The notes under the pieces are model-generated. The model was not told the DNA's origin and searched no databases. It saw only the letters and a list, made by a program, of their open reading frames with translations. This document shows, piece after piece, positions 1 to 12,847 of a DNA stretch of 21,583 nucleotides; position 1 is the first letter of the stretch; each line of letters opens with the position of its first letter. This DNA is from Saksenaea vasiformis B4078 (taxonomy: Eukaryota; Mucoromycota; Mucoromycetes; Mucorales; Saksenaeaceae). Location: positions 1-21,583 of the forward strand of contig JNDT01001877.1 of NCBI GenBank assembly GCA_000697055.1. Direction: 5' to 3'. The translations under genes were made by a program, and so were the position numbers.

Positions 1-25
1 ATTCTACGATTCCGTATCACAAGAA

Positions 26-2505
26 ATGGCTACAAAGGACGGGGCAGTACCATCTGTCCAAGAGAAACCTGCCAAGTCAAATAAGTTGAAGAAGCAGGAG
101 CCTGTATCGGAGCCTTCTGAAACCGAAACGAAGCCAGCCGAAACGCGACGGAAACCTGCACGAAGGACACGTCGAGGAAAAAAAGCGGCAGAGACCCAAC
201 GCTCCGGTGACGAAGAAGAAGCAGAGCCTGAAATCGTAGCTATCTCGCGACAGAGTCGTTTCCATCTGGAAACATTGGAAACAATGAGCAAGGAAATTGA
301 TCTTCGTGACGTACAGCTTTCAGTGAACAATGTTGAGTTGCTTATCGATGCCAAACTTAAGCTTAAAGAAGGCACACGCTATGGTCTTATAGGTCAGAAT
401 GGTGTTGGCAAGACAGGTTCGTTTTCCTTTCCTTTTTCGTTTTTTTTTTTTTTTTTGGGCATGAAGTAACCTTATATTTTACATCACCATTAGTACTGAT
501 GAGTTGCATGGCGGATGGAACTTTGATCGGACTGCCCAGAAATGTCCATATTCTGCATATTGCACAGTTGCAGGTGCTGGACGAGACGACAACAGTGCTG
601 CAGGAAGTGCTGTCAGCTGATCAATGCAGTATGACCATTCTACGCGAAGGCAAACGTATGTAGTAGCACAGGACAGAAAGCTAGTACGAAGACTCACACT
701 TTACTACGATCAGTGCTTCAGGATGCCCAAGGAAAAAAGCAGCAAGACTCGACCGAAGACTTGTATCAAGCGATCTATGAAATTCTTGTTTCTCGTGCCC
801 GTGATCGCCTGAACGAAGCAAACAAGATCGCCACCCATCGTTCAGGCACGCGTGGCCACGAAGCCAGACAGCGCTTGATAGAAGAAGAGAAGGCAGCAGC
901 CGAAATTACTGGCAAGACCTATGACCAAGTGGTTACGCAGGACATAGCAAACGACATTGTTACAGAGGTCTTTGAACGTCTTGAACTTGTGAACGAAGAG
1001 GAGCTCTGTCTTCGAGCACAGAAGATTCTTCGTGGTCTTGGCTTCAGTGAGCAACAATTGAATGCCAAGGTTTCTACCTTTTCTGGTGGTTGGAGAATGA
1101 GAATCGCCCTTGCCAAGGCCTTGTTCGTGGAACCCGATGTCTTGCTACTGGACGAACCAAGTAAGATGCTGACCCAGGCTTACTAAACCCATACTGACCT
1201 TTTTCTTTCCTAGCCAACCATTTGGATCTTCCTGCTATTCTATGGTTGCAAGAGTACTTGTGTACAATGGTGAATGGAACCACTGTGGTGATTGTATCGC
1301 ACGACCGTGCATTCTTGAGCGCCGCCACAGAGGAAACCATCATCTTTAAAGACCAGCAACTCAAATACCACGCGGGCAACTACGATGACTGGGAAAAGAA
1401 CACAGAAGAACAACGCGTACGAAAACAAGCTTTGCTGGATGTAAGAATTCAATAAGAAGAAAAAAGAAGGTTTAACTGACTCAAACCCATGCAGGCCGTC
1501 GAACGACGCAGGAAAAACATCTTGGCAAGTATACAGTACAACGTCCAGCAGGCGAAATCAACGGGTGACGACAAACGGTTGGGCCAGGTTGCCTCCCGAA
1601 AAAAGGTAAATTATTAGGACTTGAGTATGGCGACTAGGGAGCCGAGACGTTTACTCTTTCTCCAGAAACTCAACCGCCTGGGTATGGAAAAGACGGAAGA
1701 TGGCAAGTATTTCAAGCGAAGCAACCGTCCCGGTTGGCATGCCGACGAACGTGTTCAAATCGTGGTCGAACAATCCGTTAAGACTGCCTCCCTCAAAATT
1801 GCTGACCCTCCGCCGCTGCGTTACAACGGTCCTCACCTGCTTGGCCTGAAGAATGCATCGTTCAGCTACGATAAGACGAGAAAGATCGTCGATGATGTCT
1901 CCCTTGATATCGAGCCAGGAGCTAGAATAGCTTTCTTGGGTGGAAACGGTTGCGGCAAGACAACGCTGTTGAATCTTCTGACGGGTGAAGTGCGACCTCA
2001 ATCTGGCGAGTTCTACCGGCATCCACTTTTGCGTATTGGTTACTTCTCCCAGCATACAGTCGATACAATGCCGAAAGATTTGACACCTGTCGAACTGATG
2101 ATGGAGAGATTCCCCGGCCTAAGTGAGCAGGACTGTCGCGCTCACTACGGCACGCTTGGTATCAGTTCTGTCGTGCTAAGAAAGATAGGAAAACTGAGTG
2201 GTGGACAACGAAGCCGTGTGGCGTTCGCTCTCGTTGCCTATCAAACACCGCATGTAATGGTACTGGATGAAATCACCAACCATTTGGACATGGGTACGAT
2301 CGAGCATTTGGTGGAAGCCCTGGCTGGCTACTCGGGTGCTCTGATCCTAGTCAGTCACGATGTCTGGTTTATGAAGCAACTTCTTGAAGAAGACGACCCG
2401 AAGCATCAAAAATACCTTGTTAAGAACGGGAAAATCAAGCTTTGGGAAAAGGACATGGACGCTTATGTTGCCTCTGTACTTAAACAAGTGAAGAAAACCA
2501 TGTAG
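26..2505 (+). CDS. ABCF-family twin-ATPase, ribosome-associated (Arb1/GCN20/New1-like class)
   Basis: Soluble twin-cassette ATPase with no membrane segments. ABCF proteins act on ribosomes in translation or ribosome assembly. Exons: 26-416, 494-655, 714-1160, 1214-1440, 1495-1605, 1666-2505, giving 725 residues. Seen in order: a basic/acidic tail (1-95); Walker A GQNGVGKT (123-130); signature FSGGW (307-311); Walker B ending DEPTNHLD (331-338, split by an intron); H-loop SHD near 363; a charged helical linker typical of ABCF; second Walker A GGNGCGKT (538-545); LSGGQ (623-627); DEITNHLD (647-654, Ile replacing the usual Pro); and a final SHD switch. The frame stays open from the ATG at 26 to the window edge, so the true start may lie upstream. 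I cannot assign the exact ABCF subgroup: the first-domain text after DEPTNHLD (LPAILWLQEYL) differs from what I recall for both Gcn20 and Arb1. Intron 1 carries a long poly-T tract. Convergent with MED23. Confidence 0.9.
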
Positions 2506-2812
2506 ATAAATAGATAATCCTCCCCTCCCCACTTTTTTTTTGTTACATAAATGATCCTAGAGGAGATGATACTCCTTTGCTCGCTCTTTGTTCGAGCAGA
2601 TTTTTATCAGCACACATATATCAATGATCAATCGCGCTTTTCCAAAGCCTTCTTTGCATATTATCTGCTTAAGCAAGAGAAAAAAGAAAGTGAAAAACTG
2701 GTATGTACACAAGTAGTATTGATCTGAGGAAGACTAGCTGCACAATATGTCATGTCCTCCATAGAGAATCGGCTTTAATGACAGCTTCATTACTATGTTC
2801 CTTTTTTTGTTT
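2506..2812. other. Convergent 3' flanks of ABCF and MED23
   Basis: About 300 bp between two stop codons that face each other. It holds T-rich and A-rich runs and must carry both 3' UTRs. I see no convincing ORF, RNA gene or repeat. AT-rich ATAAAT-like stretches just after the ABCF stop could serve polyadenylation, but none is a clean AATAAA. Confidence 0.6.
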
Positions 2813-5800
2813 TTACATGACAAGTCGCATCAATCGCTGTGAGTTTGGCGGACTCATGGATCGGATAATGTCCTTGATTTGCGCTGCTACCTCGGGAGAC
2901 TTGACAAAGCGCGTCCGGATATGATGCCTGTGAAAAAACAAAAGATCAGCTGCTGTTTGTCTCTAATACAACGTTTAACGCCTTACAAAAAATCAAAGAC
3001 TTGTTCCAGGGCTTGCGTTGACCATCCGTCTTTCATGTCCATTTGCGTTGTCACTTGTTTGACCATATGCATCAACTCAATCAAGAACTAAAAAGGAGTT
3101 AGTATAACGATTGCCTGAGATGTTCTGGCACTTACATCAGCATCAGTGATGTCGAGTTTCTCTATTCGGTGGAGAGCTGGGCCGATGAGAGCGCATATGT
3201 ACAGTAGTTGGACGTCTGTCGCTAGTTTTCCTGAAGTGCGCAGCGATTGTAGCGATTCTAAAAATACACTGAACACGTCTAGGCTGGAATAATGCAGGAT
3301 ACTGTGTAAAAGTGTAAGGAAACTGTTAGGGGCATTGGTGCTGTAGTTATGTAGGTTAAATGTGTAGTCATTGAAGATATAAGGGAAAACCATCGCTTTG
3401 CGGAAACGAGCGCTCATTGTATCTGTAAGAAGAGCTGTTGTGGTAAGGTCAGGGAGGGATTGCGACATGACATAGCGTCCATTGGTACGTTTGGGCACTC
3501 CACATCGAATCTAAGCATAAACTAGGTGAGCATTGTCGCTGTTCTCTTTTGTCAATAATCATTTGCCTACCAGTCGGCAAGGTTCTGAGACCTCAAGGAG
3601 GTGAGGGTCTGTCATGATAAGATGATTCAGCTGCTGCCAAATAGGTCGCATAAAATCTGCAAAAGGCAATGAGGAGACAAGCAATCCAATGGCATGGATT
3701 GTTAGAGCTGACACGCCGACATGGTGCGACCCTCGAAGGATCGCCATATCCAGAAGATATTTGGCGATGGTCATGGGTGAGACAGGCGTCAACATGATTT
3801 CCAATGTGGCAATTGAAATGCCTTCTACAGCTGGGCTACCAATTTCTCGGAAATGACGCTCAGGAAGGTTGGGTTTCGTATGGGGTGCACATTTCTGAGG
3901 ATTTAAACCTAGTCGACACAAATGTAAGCGTCGTAAAGTCTTGTCAGTAATAACATACTTCCTGCTAGTTTGTGAATAACGCGTTCAAAGTATTTTGCAT
4001 CAAATGCACTGCCATCCATTTCGTCGTTCTGGCAGTACTCAATAGCTTCTGGTGCTATGTCATATTGACTGTAATCTAACGATCCCGGTTACGATGTAAA
4101 GAGCATGAACGGTTTTGCATACCTAATAGACGTAGAATCTTTTTACAAATACGTGGATTTTGTATCACAGGAGATGAGTAGTAATACAGTAGCAAGCTGC
4201 ACACAAAGGAAAGTGGATAGGGATGGTAGTATAGCAGATGACCATAGCGATCCAGAATGCGAGCCAACAAGTCTGTTTCGGAATGTTCGATTAACCGGGA
4301 AATGAGCACCTCAAAAGTAGAAACAAAGTCGCTGATGACGTTGGTAAGATAGACAGGCATGGGTGTTTGGAGCGGAGGGTCCAGAGTAGTCTTGGCTTGC
4401 TCATTGCCGTTCATTGCAAATGCTTCAAATTCATGATATTCGGGATAATCATGCAAAAATTGCATAAGCTTTTCGTGGAAGTCCTCCTCAGCCCAATGTC
4501 GGGCGTTGAAGTTTAGAGAATCCCACTTTTGTACACGAAGATAGAAATGAGGTGAGTCGAACAGCAAGTATTGTACATAATAAAACGCTTTTCTTGCTCG
4601 TTCGGGAGAGCCACCACCTTTCAGTAGAGCTGCTAGCACATGATTGAAGGTTATCCATTGATGTTTGTGTATCATCGCATCAAGTAGGGATAATGACTAT
4701 GCATAATAACACTTAGCTTCACTTTATCGACTTTCTTTTTACTTACAAGATCTGGCTTAGTGGGAGGATAATCAACGCTCAGAACGAAGTCAACAAAGTC
4801 GATCACATTGGTAGCCATTCGCGAAGGCGGAATCAACAGTAGAAGTTTTCGAATCGCTAGTGACAAAAAAAAGAAGATGAGGCCCTATGCGATGGTACCA
4901 CCGATCTAGCACCTACATGGCATATGGAAGCCTTCAATAGAGCCTTTCATCACGGCAAGGATCCAAAGAATGCATAACAGGTTCGACTGGTTCTCGGTCG
5001 ACGAAAACTGTGCTACCAAGGCCCGCTCGTGATGTTCGTTCGAACCTTGTAACAAATAGGTTGTGTATGCTGGATTGGAAGTAACCATTTGTTTAATCTT
5101 CATCGGGTTTACTGCCGGCCGACTTGGAATGGTTTGGTTGGGAGAATTCGTATCACGGTAGAACGATCGCACCGCTTCGGGGAAATACTGCATAGCTTCG
5201 TCGGACCATTCCAGTCTATAATCATAGAGACTAGATAGTACACGATGTATCTGTTCAGTTTTCAGGTCTGCTTGGCCCCTTGTTTTGATCAGTCTGCAGA
5301 TACTCGAGACCATAGCACGTGCAAGCATCTCTGATTCGGCGAACCAGATAGGCTTCTCGCGATTAGGATCATCCAACGACCGCAATACCTTGACATCGAT
5401 TTGCATACGCTACCAAGGAAAAGTGTTATCCAGGAGAATTGAATCGATGTAGAAAACCGCTTACGATCACATTAAATGCAAAAGATTCTAGTACGTGATA
5501 GACCTGCCGATGTTCCAGGTGCGAGATCGAATATCGAATATAGTGCAGAAGACCTGATGATAATGGAGAATATGTAAGCCAAGTCAAGGAATTAAATCAC
5601 AAACAAAACGCTGCAGCTGAGTTCATCATAGTTAGGAAAAAAGGATATTTTAAAAAGCGAATGAATCGGTAATTCATCAACTGTAGCACGGTATGTAACC
5701 ATCGCATCGTCTGATCGGGAAATGGTGTTGCATTCGTAGACTGATCATCCGATTGTCTCATTTTGATTAACTTGTCACACCGGCGCAATTTGTCAAATAT

Positions 5801-8800
5801 TTCTTTGACCATGAGCTCGGCACTAGGGATGGCAAAAAACGTCAGTCTGAATAGCTACCTTTTTGAATGCTTACGAGCAGGGTGCGCTGTACAATAACTT
5901 GTATACGACGTCCAAAACGTGCGGAGGCACACAAGTGATTGGTGGTACTACATCTGCTTGGTATCGTGGACCCCGTTCGCTATCCAGCATCATTTTGTAG
6001 ATCACTTGCAACAACCTAGGCGCCGTTAGAGCATCGATCTACATATCTTTGTTGTTTACCTTTGTTTGGCATTCACGCTCAACAAATCCAGTAGCTTGTA
6101 GCACAGTGACCCTCCTTTGGAATACGTCGCTCCAGGATGTCCTAGTGTACCAATTTCCGCCTTTGTGGGCACCAAATAAACATACAGTGTGTACGGCACG
6201 ACGTCTTGCCGAAGCTGACTTTCCATTGCAACTTTGGTCATCTCTTGTATATCAAGATTCCGGAAAAGAGTGGAGTTCGTTGCAACATTACCTAGTGCAA
6301 AGAATAAATAGACAGTTACTAGGGGGATTTACCAACAACATACTGTGATAATGGTTGCCGAAATAGGCTTGTATTTGGTAACATAGACCTACATATTGTA
6401 GCGACGTTGCCACACGTGGATGACGCTGTTTGATATTCGTGACATCTTTGATACTTGACTGCTGAAGATTAATCTACAAGGAGTTGATAAGTACATTGAC
6501 TATAGTGACCCACTCTTCATACTCACAGCGCATTGTAACGCCAAATCTCGCAAGGAAAATGCATTCTTGGACCGTATCTGACCCTCATTGTATAGCTTTA
6601 CAAGTTTGTCAAAAAGACGTTCGTCGTTTTCAAAATCTTTTTGGATGACATTGCTGGAAACTTTTTCGATATCTACGTCTTAATGTTTAGAAGATGGATA
6701 ATAATAACCCTTGTGTTATGTACTCACAAAAAAGCTGGAGTAGTAACCATACAAGTCCATTGTCCTTGCTTAAATGATGTTTAGCTCCAGCTGGGTATAG
6801 TTCGCCATCTGGCTTGTATACCAAGTCATAAAAGTCCTGAAGAATATCCTCATAGGAGAAAAAGCTACACAATCATGAGAAAAAGAAATGTTGAGACCGA
6901 TGCTCGCGACTCACTCTGCAGCAACAAAACTGTACAGCTGATCTGCTGTTTCTGTCATCAATTCCCACAGCTCAAGATTGGCAGGAATCATCATTTTGAT
7001 ATCTTCGCCACGAACAGGGACGGTTCCCTGATTATACTGTTCTTGCTCCTTACCGTTCTCTATGTTATTTTCCTTTTCAGTATTCCTTGTAAAAAAGAAA
7101 TAAGGTGACTTTACGTTCTTGCCGTCCTTCGCCGCTGAGTTGTTGGATACATCGTATGACATCTCTCACTTTGGCAACCATTGCTTTCCGAATTTGGGTG
7201 GTATCAAGTCCTGTCTGTGTCAGTGACATGACCAGTTGTCGGAATTCATCCATAGACGCTCTCTGGAAGAGCATGTCCCGGAAGTGTGTCTCGATATTGG
7301 TCGAATTTCCTTCCTTAACAAACTCAATCTATATATGAAAGGAACCACAAGTCCAGTTAATGACACGCATGTCATCGACATGCAGGGACTTACCAAATCA
7401 CCTTCAAACATATGATAACTTGTCCGTGTTGTCAAATCGTTGTATTCATGTCTACGACTCATTTGCGATATCAATGGCCAGGAAGCATCTAACCACCTGA
7501 GCATTCGAAAGGTGCCAAAGAAAAATAGAAGTTGCATATAGCTTACCTGGTGGCATCATTAAAAATGCCAAATGGCGTCTTCTCTTTCCTAATTCGTTGA
7601 TAAACTTCTCCATCGTCCAGTGGATACTTTGTGCAAAAGTGCCTCGAAGGAAATGACCATACACATCCGGTAACTAATCAATCCGATGAGTCTCCTAACC
7701 TTTTCGTTGTTGACTCCTACAGCCACAATAATATCGTAATGGGATACGACGCCTGCTCCATCACCCGATGGTCCAAGTAAAAGTAAATTGATCAACTCCT
7801 TTCCCTTGTTCAGACAATTCACTTCCGTTGTCGTCAGATTGGCAGGTAAACTGTTGATCTCACGTAGGACGTGTTTGATGATATTAATCGCCCTTGCTGT
7901 GGGAATTTTATCGAGTGATCGATGATCTTGGTGTATCGACATTATCATGTAATTTAATGTCATGAGCCATACTTTGTGGTTGGAGATGGATGGCTCGGCT
8001 GAAGTTCCTGGTACCGGTGCTCCGTTCAAAAAATGTTCGTATAACTTGGGAAACTTTGAAGCAAATAGATCAATGGACATGTCAACTTCAGTTTCGACTT
8101 ACAGAAGAGATGACATCATAAAAGGATACGACAGCTGGTACATTATCCGATTCACCGTTCGTCTCTCGTATCAGAAATAGGTCTAATAGTTCTTTGCCGA
8201 CAAAAAAGCATTGGTTCTGTAAAGGATCCAGATCGGTTGCCGGTAAACGCGTAAGTTCAAACAGAATGTGTTTAATAATCTTTAGGATAATCGGTGCCGT
8301 GAGGCCACCTGTGTTTTGCTGCAAGGGTTGCAATTGTTTACTATGAAGACATGATAGCATGAATTGAACCGTGATAACCCATATCGACAAGGCAACGTTA
8401 TTCTCGGGTGGTAAGGTTAATGTCAATGTAAGATCATCGAATAACTGTCCGAAAGATATGCCATTTTGCAGCTGTTGTTGCAACGCTGTCTGCGATTGTA
8501 GCTGTTGCTGTGTTGTCGCCAATCGAATAAGATGATGCAAAAACATCATCAACCGCGTTGTTTTAACCAACGTCAATGGTGGCTCACGGTATTTCAGCAT
8601 AATATCTTTGAGCGGTTCAACCTAATAATTAGGAAGTTAGCTCGACAAGGAAAAAAGGGGGGATCGCGTACCATGTTGCCAGAAGAACATGCTCGCAAAA
8701 ATTCACTAGCTAGTGCTTCGTAATCGAGACGATGATCCTGGAGAGGGAATGGCACCATGGAATTGTCGTACAGCGTAGGTTTATCATTACCACCGTGTAA

Positions 8801-9072
8801 TTCAGGGTGCAACAAATGTACGCGTTGTCGTTTTAGCGGTCTTCTGCTGAAGAGACTAAAGCATTCTCATCAATTTCGTGCTGCGGTAATGACGACAGCC
8901 TACCCTTCATATGATTCGCTGCTGTCTTTCGAGAACTTCGAGCCCTAGCCGATCAAAAACCCGCGTAGGTTCCTTGTTAAAGCAAAGCGTATATGCATTA
9001 GTGTATTACCACGACATTTGCATCATTGACATCGACGAATAGCCGAGAGGTAATGTTCCTCAATGAATCCAT
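2813..9072 (-). CDS. MED23: Mediator complex subunit 23 (MED23/Sur2 homologue)
   Basis: Tail-module subunit of Mediator, linking transcription factors to RNA polymerase II in the nucleus. Exons, 5' to 3': 9072-9010, 8944-8904, 8855-8672, 8621-8103, 8053-7721, 7673-7547, 7488-7394, 7328-7115, 7059-6915, 6864-6728, 6672-6527, 6473-6344, 6291-6060, 6015-5875, 5822-5605, 5553-5465, 5409-4917, 4856-4747, 4696-4123, 4075-3959, 3908-3571, 3510-3136, 3087-2987, 2927-2813; 1678 residues. The match to animal MED23 is collinear, for example GLVWLLLQLF (exons 10-11), GGSLCYKLLDLLSVNAKQR (exon 13), YFERVIHKLAG (exon 20) and the LIGPALHRI region (exon 22). The protein is about 300 residues longer than human MED23, partly because of a tandem repeat (residues about 177-280 and 298-391). 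A Gln-rich stretch lies near residues 133-150. Exons 1-3 and the acceptor of exon 7 are the least certain. An in-frame ATG at 9207 would add 45 residues. Confidence 0.92.
7642..8285 (-). repeat. Ancient intragenic tandem repeat in MED23
   Basis: Two adjacent coding units with related protein text. Unit 1 (exon 4 into exon 5) has W177, IIKH (211-214), LPA, GKEL (238-241), VVSFYD, then FPKLYEHFLNG. Unit 2 (exon 5 into exon 6) has W298, IIKH (327-330), LPA, GKEL (353-356), VVSHYD, then LPDVYGHFLRG. In both units a phase-0 intron falls four residues after the YD pair (introns 8054-8102 and 7674-7720). I could not see obvious nucleotide identity, so the duplication would be old. The coordinates cover the best-aligned parts. 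Confidence 0.72.
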
Positions 9073-9284
9073 CGTACGATCGACAAACGAGGAAAAGCTT
9101 AGAAGTGAAGAGGGGAATTTGAACGTTCCTCTGCGTCCGTCCGCTTTGCGGAAGTACCACCGGTACAACATATAGCCGAATTGCGCTGTGCCGATCGGAG
9201 ACGTCACTACACCTCAGCTGGGGATTTTTTTTGCACTTTCTGCTTGCTTCTGCACAAGGCACCTGCTGGGTTTTATATACTACC
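9073..9284. promoter_or_regulatory. Shared divergent promoter, MED23 / NKAP
   Basis: The 212 bp between two divergent ATGs must hold both core promoters and 5' UTRs. It contains GACGTCAC at 9200-9207, a 7-of-8 match to the ATF/CREB palindrome with an intact ACGTCA core, and a CAGCTG E-box-like hexamer just downstream. TTTATATA lies about 12 nt before the NKAP ATG, too close to act as a TATA box for a normal leader. Site assignments are motif matches only. Confidence 0.4.
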
Positions 9285-10505
<1,221 letters not shown>

Positions 10506-11036
10506 TGTTTGTCTATCTCCGCAATCATGCATTACATGAATTTTTTTCTCGAGTAATGTTTGGAATATAATGAAAATTCTATCAAGAAAGAGGCAATGAA
10601 ACCAGTATAATGTCGATTACTATAAAATGTTCTGGGAAATTACAACTTCTATGGAGTGGATGCTTGACCGTCCGTTATGCAAAGACATTGGGAGCTAGAC
10701 CTGTCAGGACTTTCCACAACAGGATCTCAACTTCAGGACGGCATAGTATAGTAGTCGACGATCCGTTGGGAGATAAAAAGTCCAAGGATCATCGTATTGA
10801 CGTCTTCAGATCAGTATGGTAAAGTTTGCGGTGATTGTTTTGTAGAAGCGCTCATAAAGTCACAAATGATCATCATGCATGCACATAGTGGAATTGGCAG
10901 AATGCTGCAAAGCAAGCTTTGATTTACATTTGCGAAGAGACACTGAAATCCATCGAATTATATAATACTATCGTTTTTCTTTTTTTCTCTTTTTTTTCAT
11001 TCCTTTTTTTAAACAAAAACTATATTCACACCCCAC
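10506..11036. other. Convergent intergenic region, NKAP / ARP4
   Basis: About 530 bp between two stop codons. It contains long T-rich runs around 10977-11013, expected for 3' flanks. One 70-codon ORF (10610-10822, +) has a compositionally ordinary translation with no family I recognise and no splice partners, so I do not call it a gene. No RNA gene is seen. Confidence 0.5.
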
Positions 11037-12847
11037 TTAGAAACATTTACTGTGCACAATCGAAGCGCCATGTTCATCATATTCTGTAAGATAAAGCATT
11101 AAAACACAGATTCATGTCACAGTCCAATTACAAACCTTTCTTTGAGATCCACAGCTGATGGAAAGTGCCTAGAGATCCAAGAATTGATCCACCCAACCAA
11201 CTGCTGCATTTACGTTCGGTCTGATTGCCTGCAGCATGGATCTTGATTTTACTCTGAAATAGCAGGTTAATTTCGGAAACACCCAGTAAATATTAAGTAT
11301 CTTACTCCTGGTGCCATCATTGGTAGTTCATAATTTAATCGCTCATTGAAACCTGGGAAGAGCGTGTTGCCACCCGTGACAACGACGTTGTTGAACAGTA
11401 ATGGCCGTAAATCAATGTCACAACTGCAGATACTGTTGTACACCAGTTGATGCATTCCGAGAGTAACGTCAATTTGTTGTTTCGAAAGTCCTATTGAAGG
11501 AATCTTGGTCTGCTCCGAACCTTCTGGCATCGGAGGCTAACATAGCATATGGTTAAACAGCGAGTCCTTTCTTTTCTCTTCCCCTTCAGGTCTACTTACT
11601 ATGCGTAGGAATGCCCGTGGCTGGTACATTGTCTCGGGCAACTTGTAGCGTTCTACACCAAAGGAATTATTATATCCATCTGGGAATTCGAATGGTTTTT
11701 GTGGCCGTGATGCCATAATTCTATATATACAAGTTAGGTATATGCCTTAAATCCTCGTTATATCTTTGGTACCCTTCGTCGAATGTCACCTCTGATACTT
11801 GACAGACAGATTCCTTATATTCATGAATCACTCGCTAACATATTCCATTAGCGATTAGAACAAGGGAAGACATGCATTCTTAGCATACCGAAACTTGGTA
11901 ATCATGGAAACTTTCTGTTGCTGGACGATCATGTAGCTGAACCTGTGCTGGCTGACCGCTCTCCACTGCAGTCTTTGACGCAATCTTATACTGAGGTGTC
12001 ACTTCCAAATGCAAGTCATTTTGAAGATGATCTAAAATTTGTCGCGAAATCATATCACCACCGATCGGCTGTCGCAAAATGCCTTTTTTCAACACATAGC
12101 CATCATATACAGGCACCGCGCTCGTCATGCTACCACCAGAATCAAGCACCAAAGCTGTTGCTCTTCCAACTGAGAATCTATGCGGTACAAATATCTTCAG
12201 ACCATTGAAGAAGAAAAGATTTAGGAGACTTACGCTGTCATAACAGCATCTTTGGCCAAGTAAAATGCTGGAAATTCGAATTTCTCAAAAGCAAGTTCCA
12301 TCATTTTTTCACGCTTTTCTGGGGTGTTCCATGCTGGTTCTGTACAGAGTAGCGGATGTTCAGTAGGCTCCACTCTTAGCATACTACGGAAAGCAGCATT
12401 CCAGATCTGTTCCATGGCATCCCAATCATTCACTAGTAACATGGTAAATCTTTCTCAGTACACGCGTGTGTATGGTCATTTGCAATTAAAATCGGATTTA
12501 ATTTACCTAAACCGTCCTCCATTGGGTTCCTGATTTCCATGTTGGGTCGCCAGATGTTCACCTTGTTATCGCCAATGTAGTATTTCTTCTTAACACGTGC
12601 GTCGTCCGCTTCTGTCATGGTTATGTCATCCTCAGTATGAGCAACGGAATCGGTGGTGGGTTCCTCGACGTAACCGTACGACGTGGGAAAGACGACTTTG
12701 GGTGTGTCTTCGCCAGCATAACCAGCGCGCGTAGTGGTTGATCCCACATCTAGCACCAATGCATTGACTTCGTCTATCGATGATTCAGATCGTCAGCTAC
12801 TCTCTCCGAAACAACAAAAGTCTAGTACCTCCGCCGTAGGTCACCAT
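11037..12847 (-). CDS. ARP4: Actin-related protein 4 (Arp4/BAF53)
   Basis: Nuclear actin-related protein, shared subunit of the NuA4 acetyltransferase and the SWR1 and INO80 remodelers in fungi. Exons 5' to 3': 12847-12829, 12773-12507, 12432-12234, 12177-11889, 11834-11773, 11720-11600, 11536-11306, 11253-11136, 11083-11037; 450 residues, close to animal BAF53 and shorter than yeast Arp4. The start [18 protein letters not shown] is typical of the family. Actin-fold elements seen: phosphate-1 loop [15 protein letters not shown]; phosphate-2 loop LVLDSGGSM; adenosine-side [18 protein letters not shown]; and the C-terminal [19 protein letters not shown] followed by SKKEYDEHG and a final CF. An acidic insert after the first strand ([12 protein letters not shown]) fits Arp4. 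No symbol ambiguity remains, though the tiny first exon (6 codons plus 1 nt) rests on the conserved N-terminus. Confidence 0.95.

Noticed and set aside
656..680. A 25-nt intron in the ABCF gene
   Set aside because: It fits the frame but is far shorter than any other intron here; the 58-nt choice (656-713) also keeps the frame and has a branch-like TTACTAC.
9073..9207. Longer MED23 start at an in-frame ATG at 9207
   Set aside because: The 45 added residues are low in resemblance to the family, and they would occupy most of the shared promoter. Kept as an alternative only.
10610..10822. A 70-codon plus-strand ORF between NKAP and ARP4
   Set aside because: No recognised family, no splice partners, and it lies in the 3' flanks of two convergent genes. 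It may be chance.
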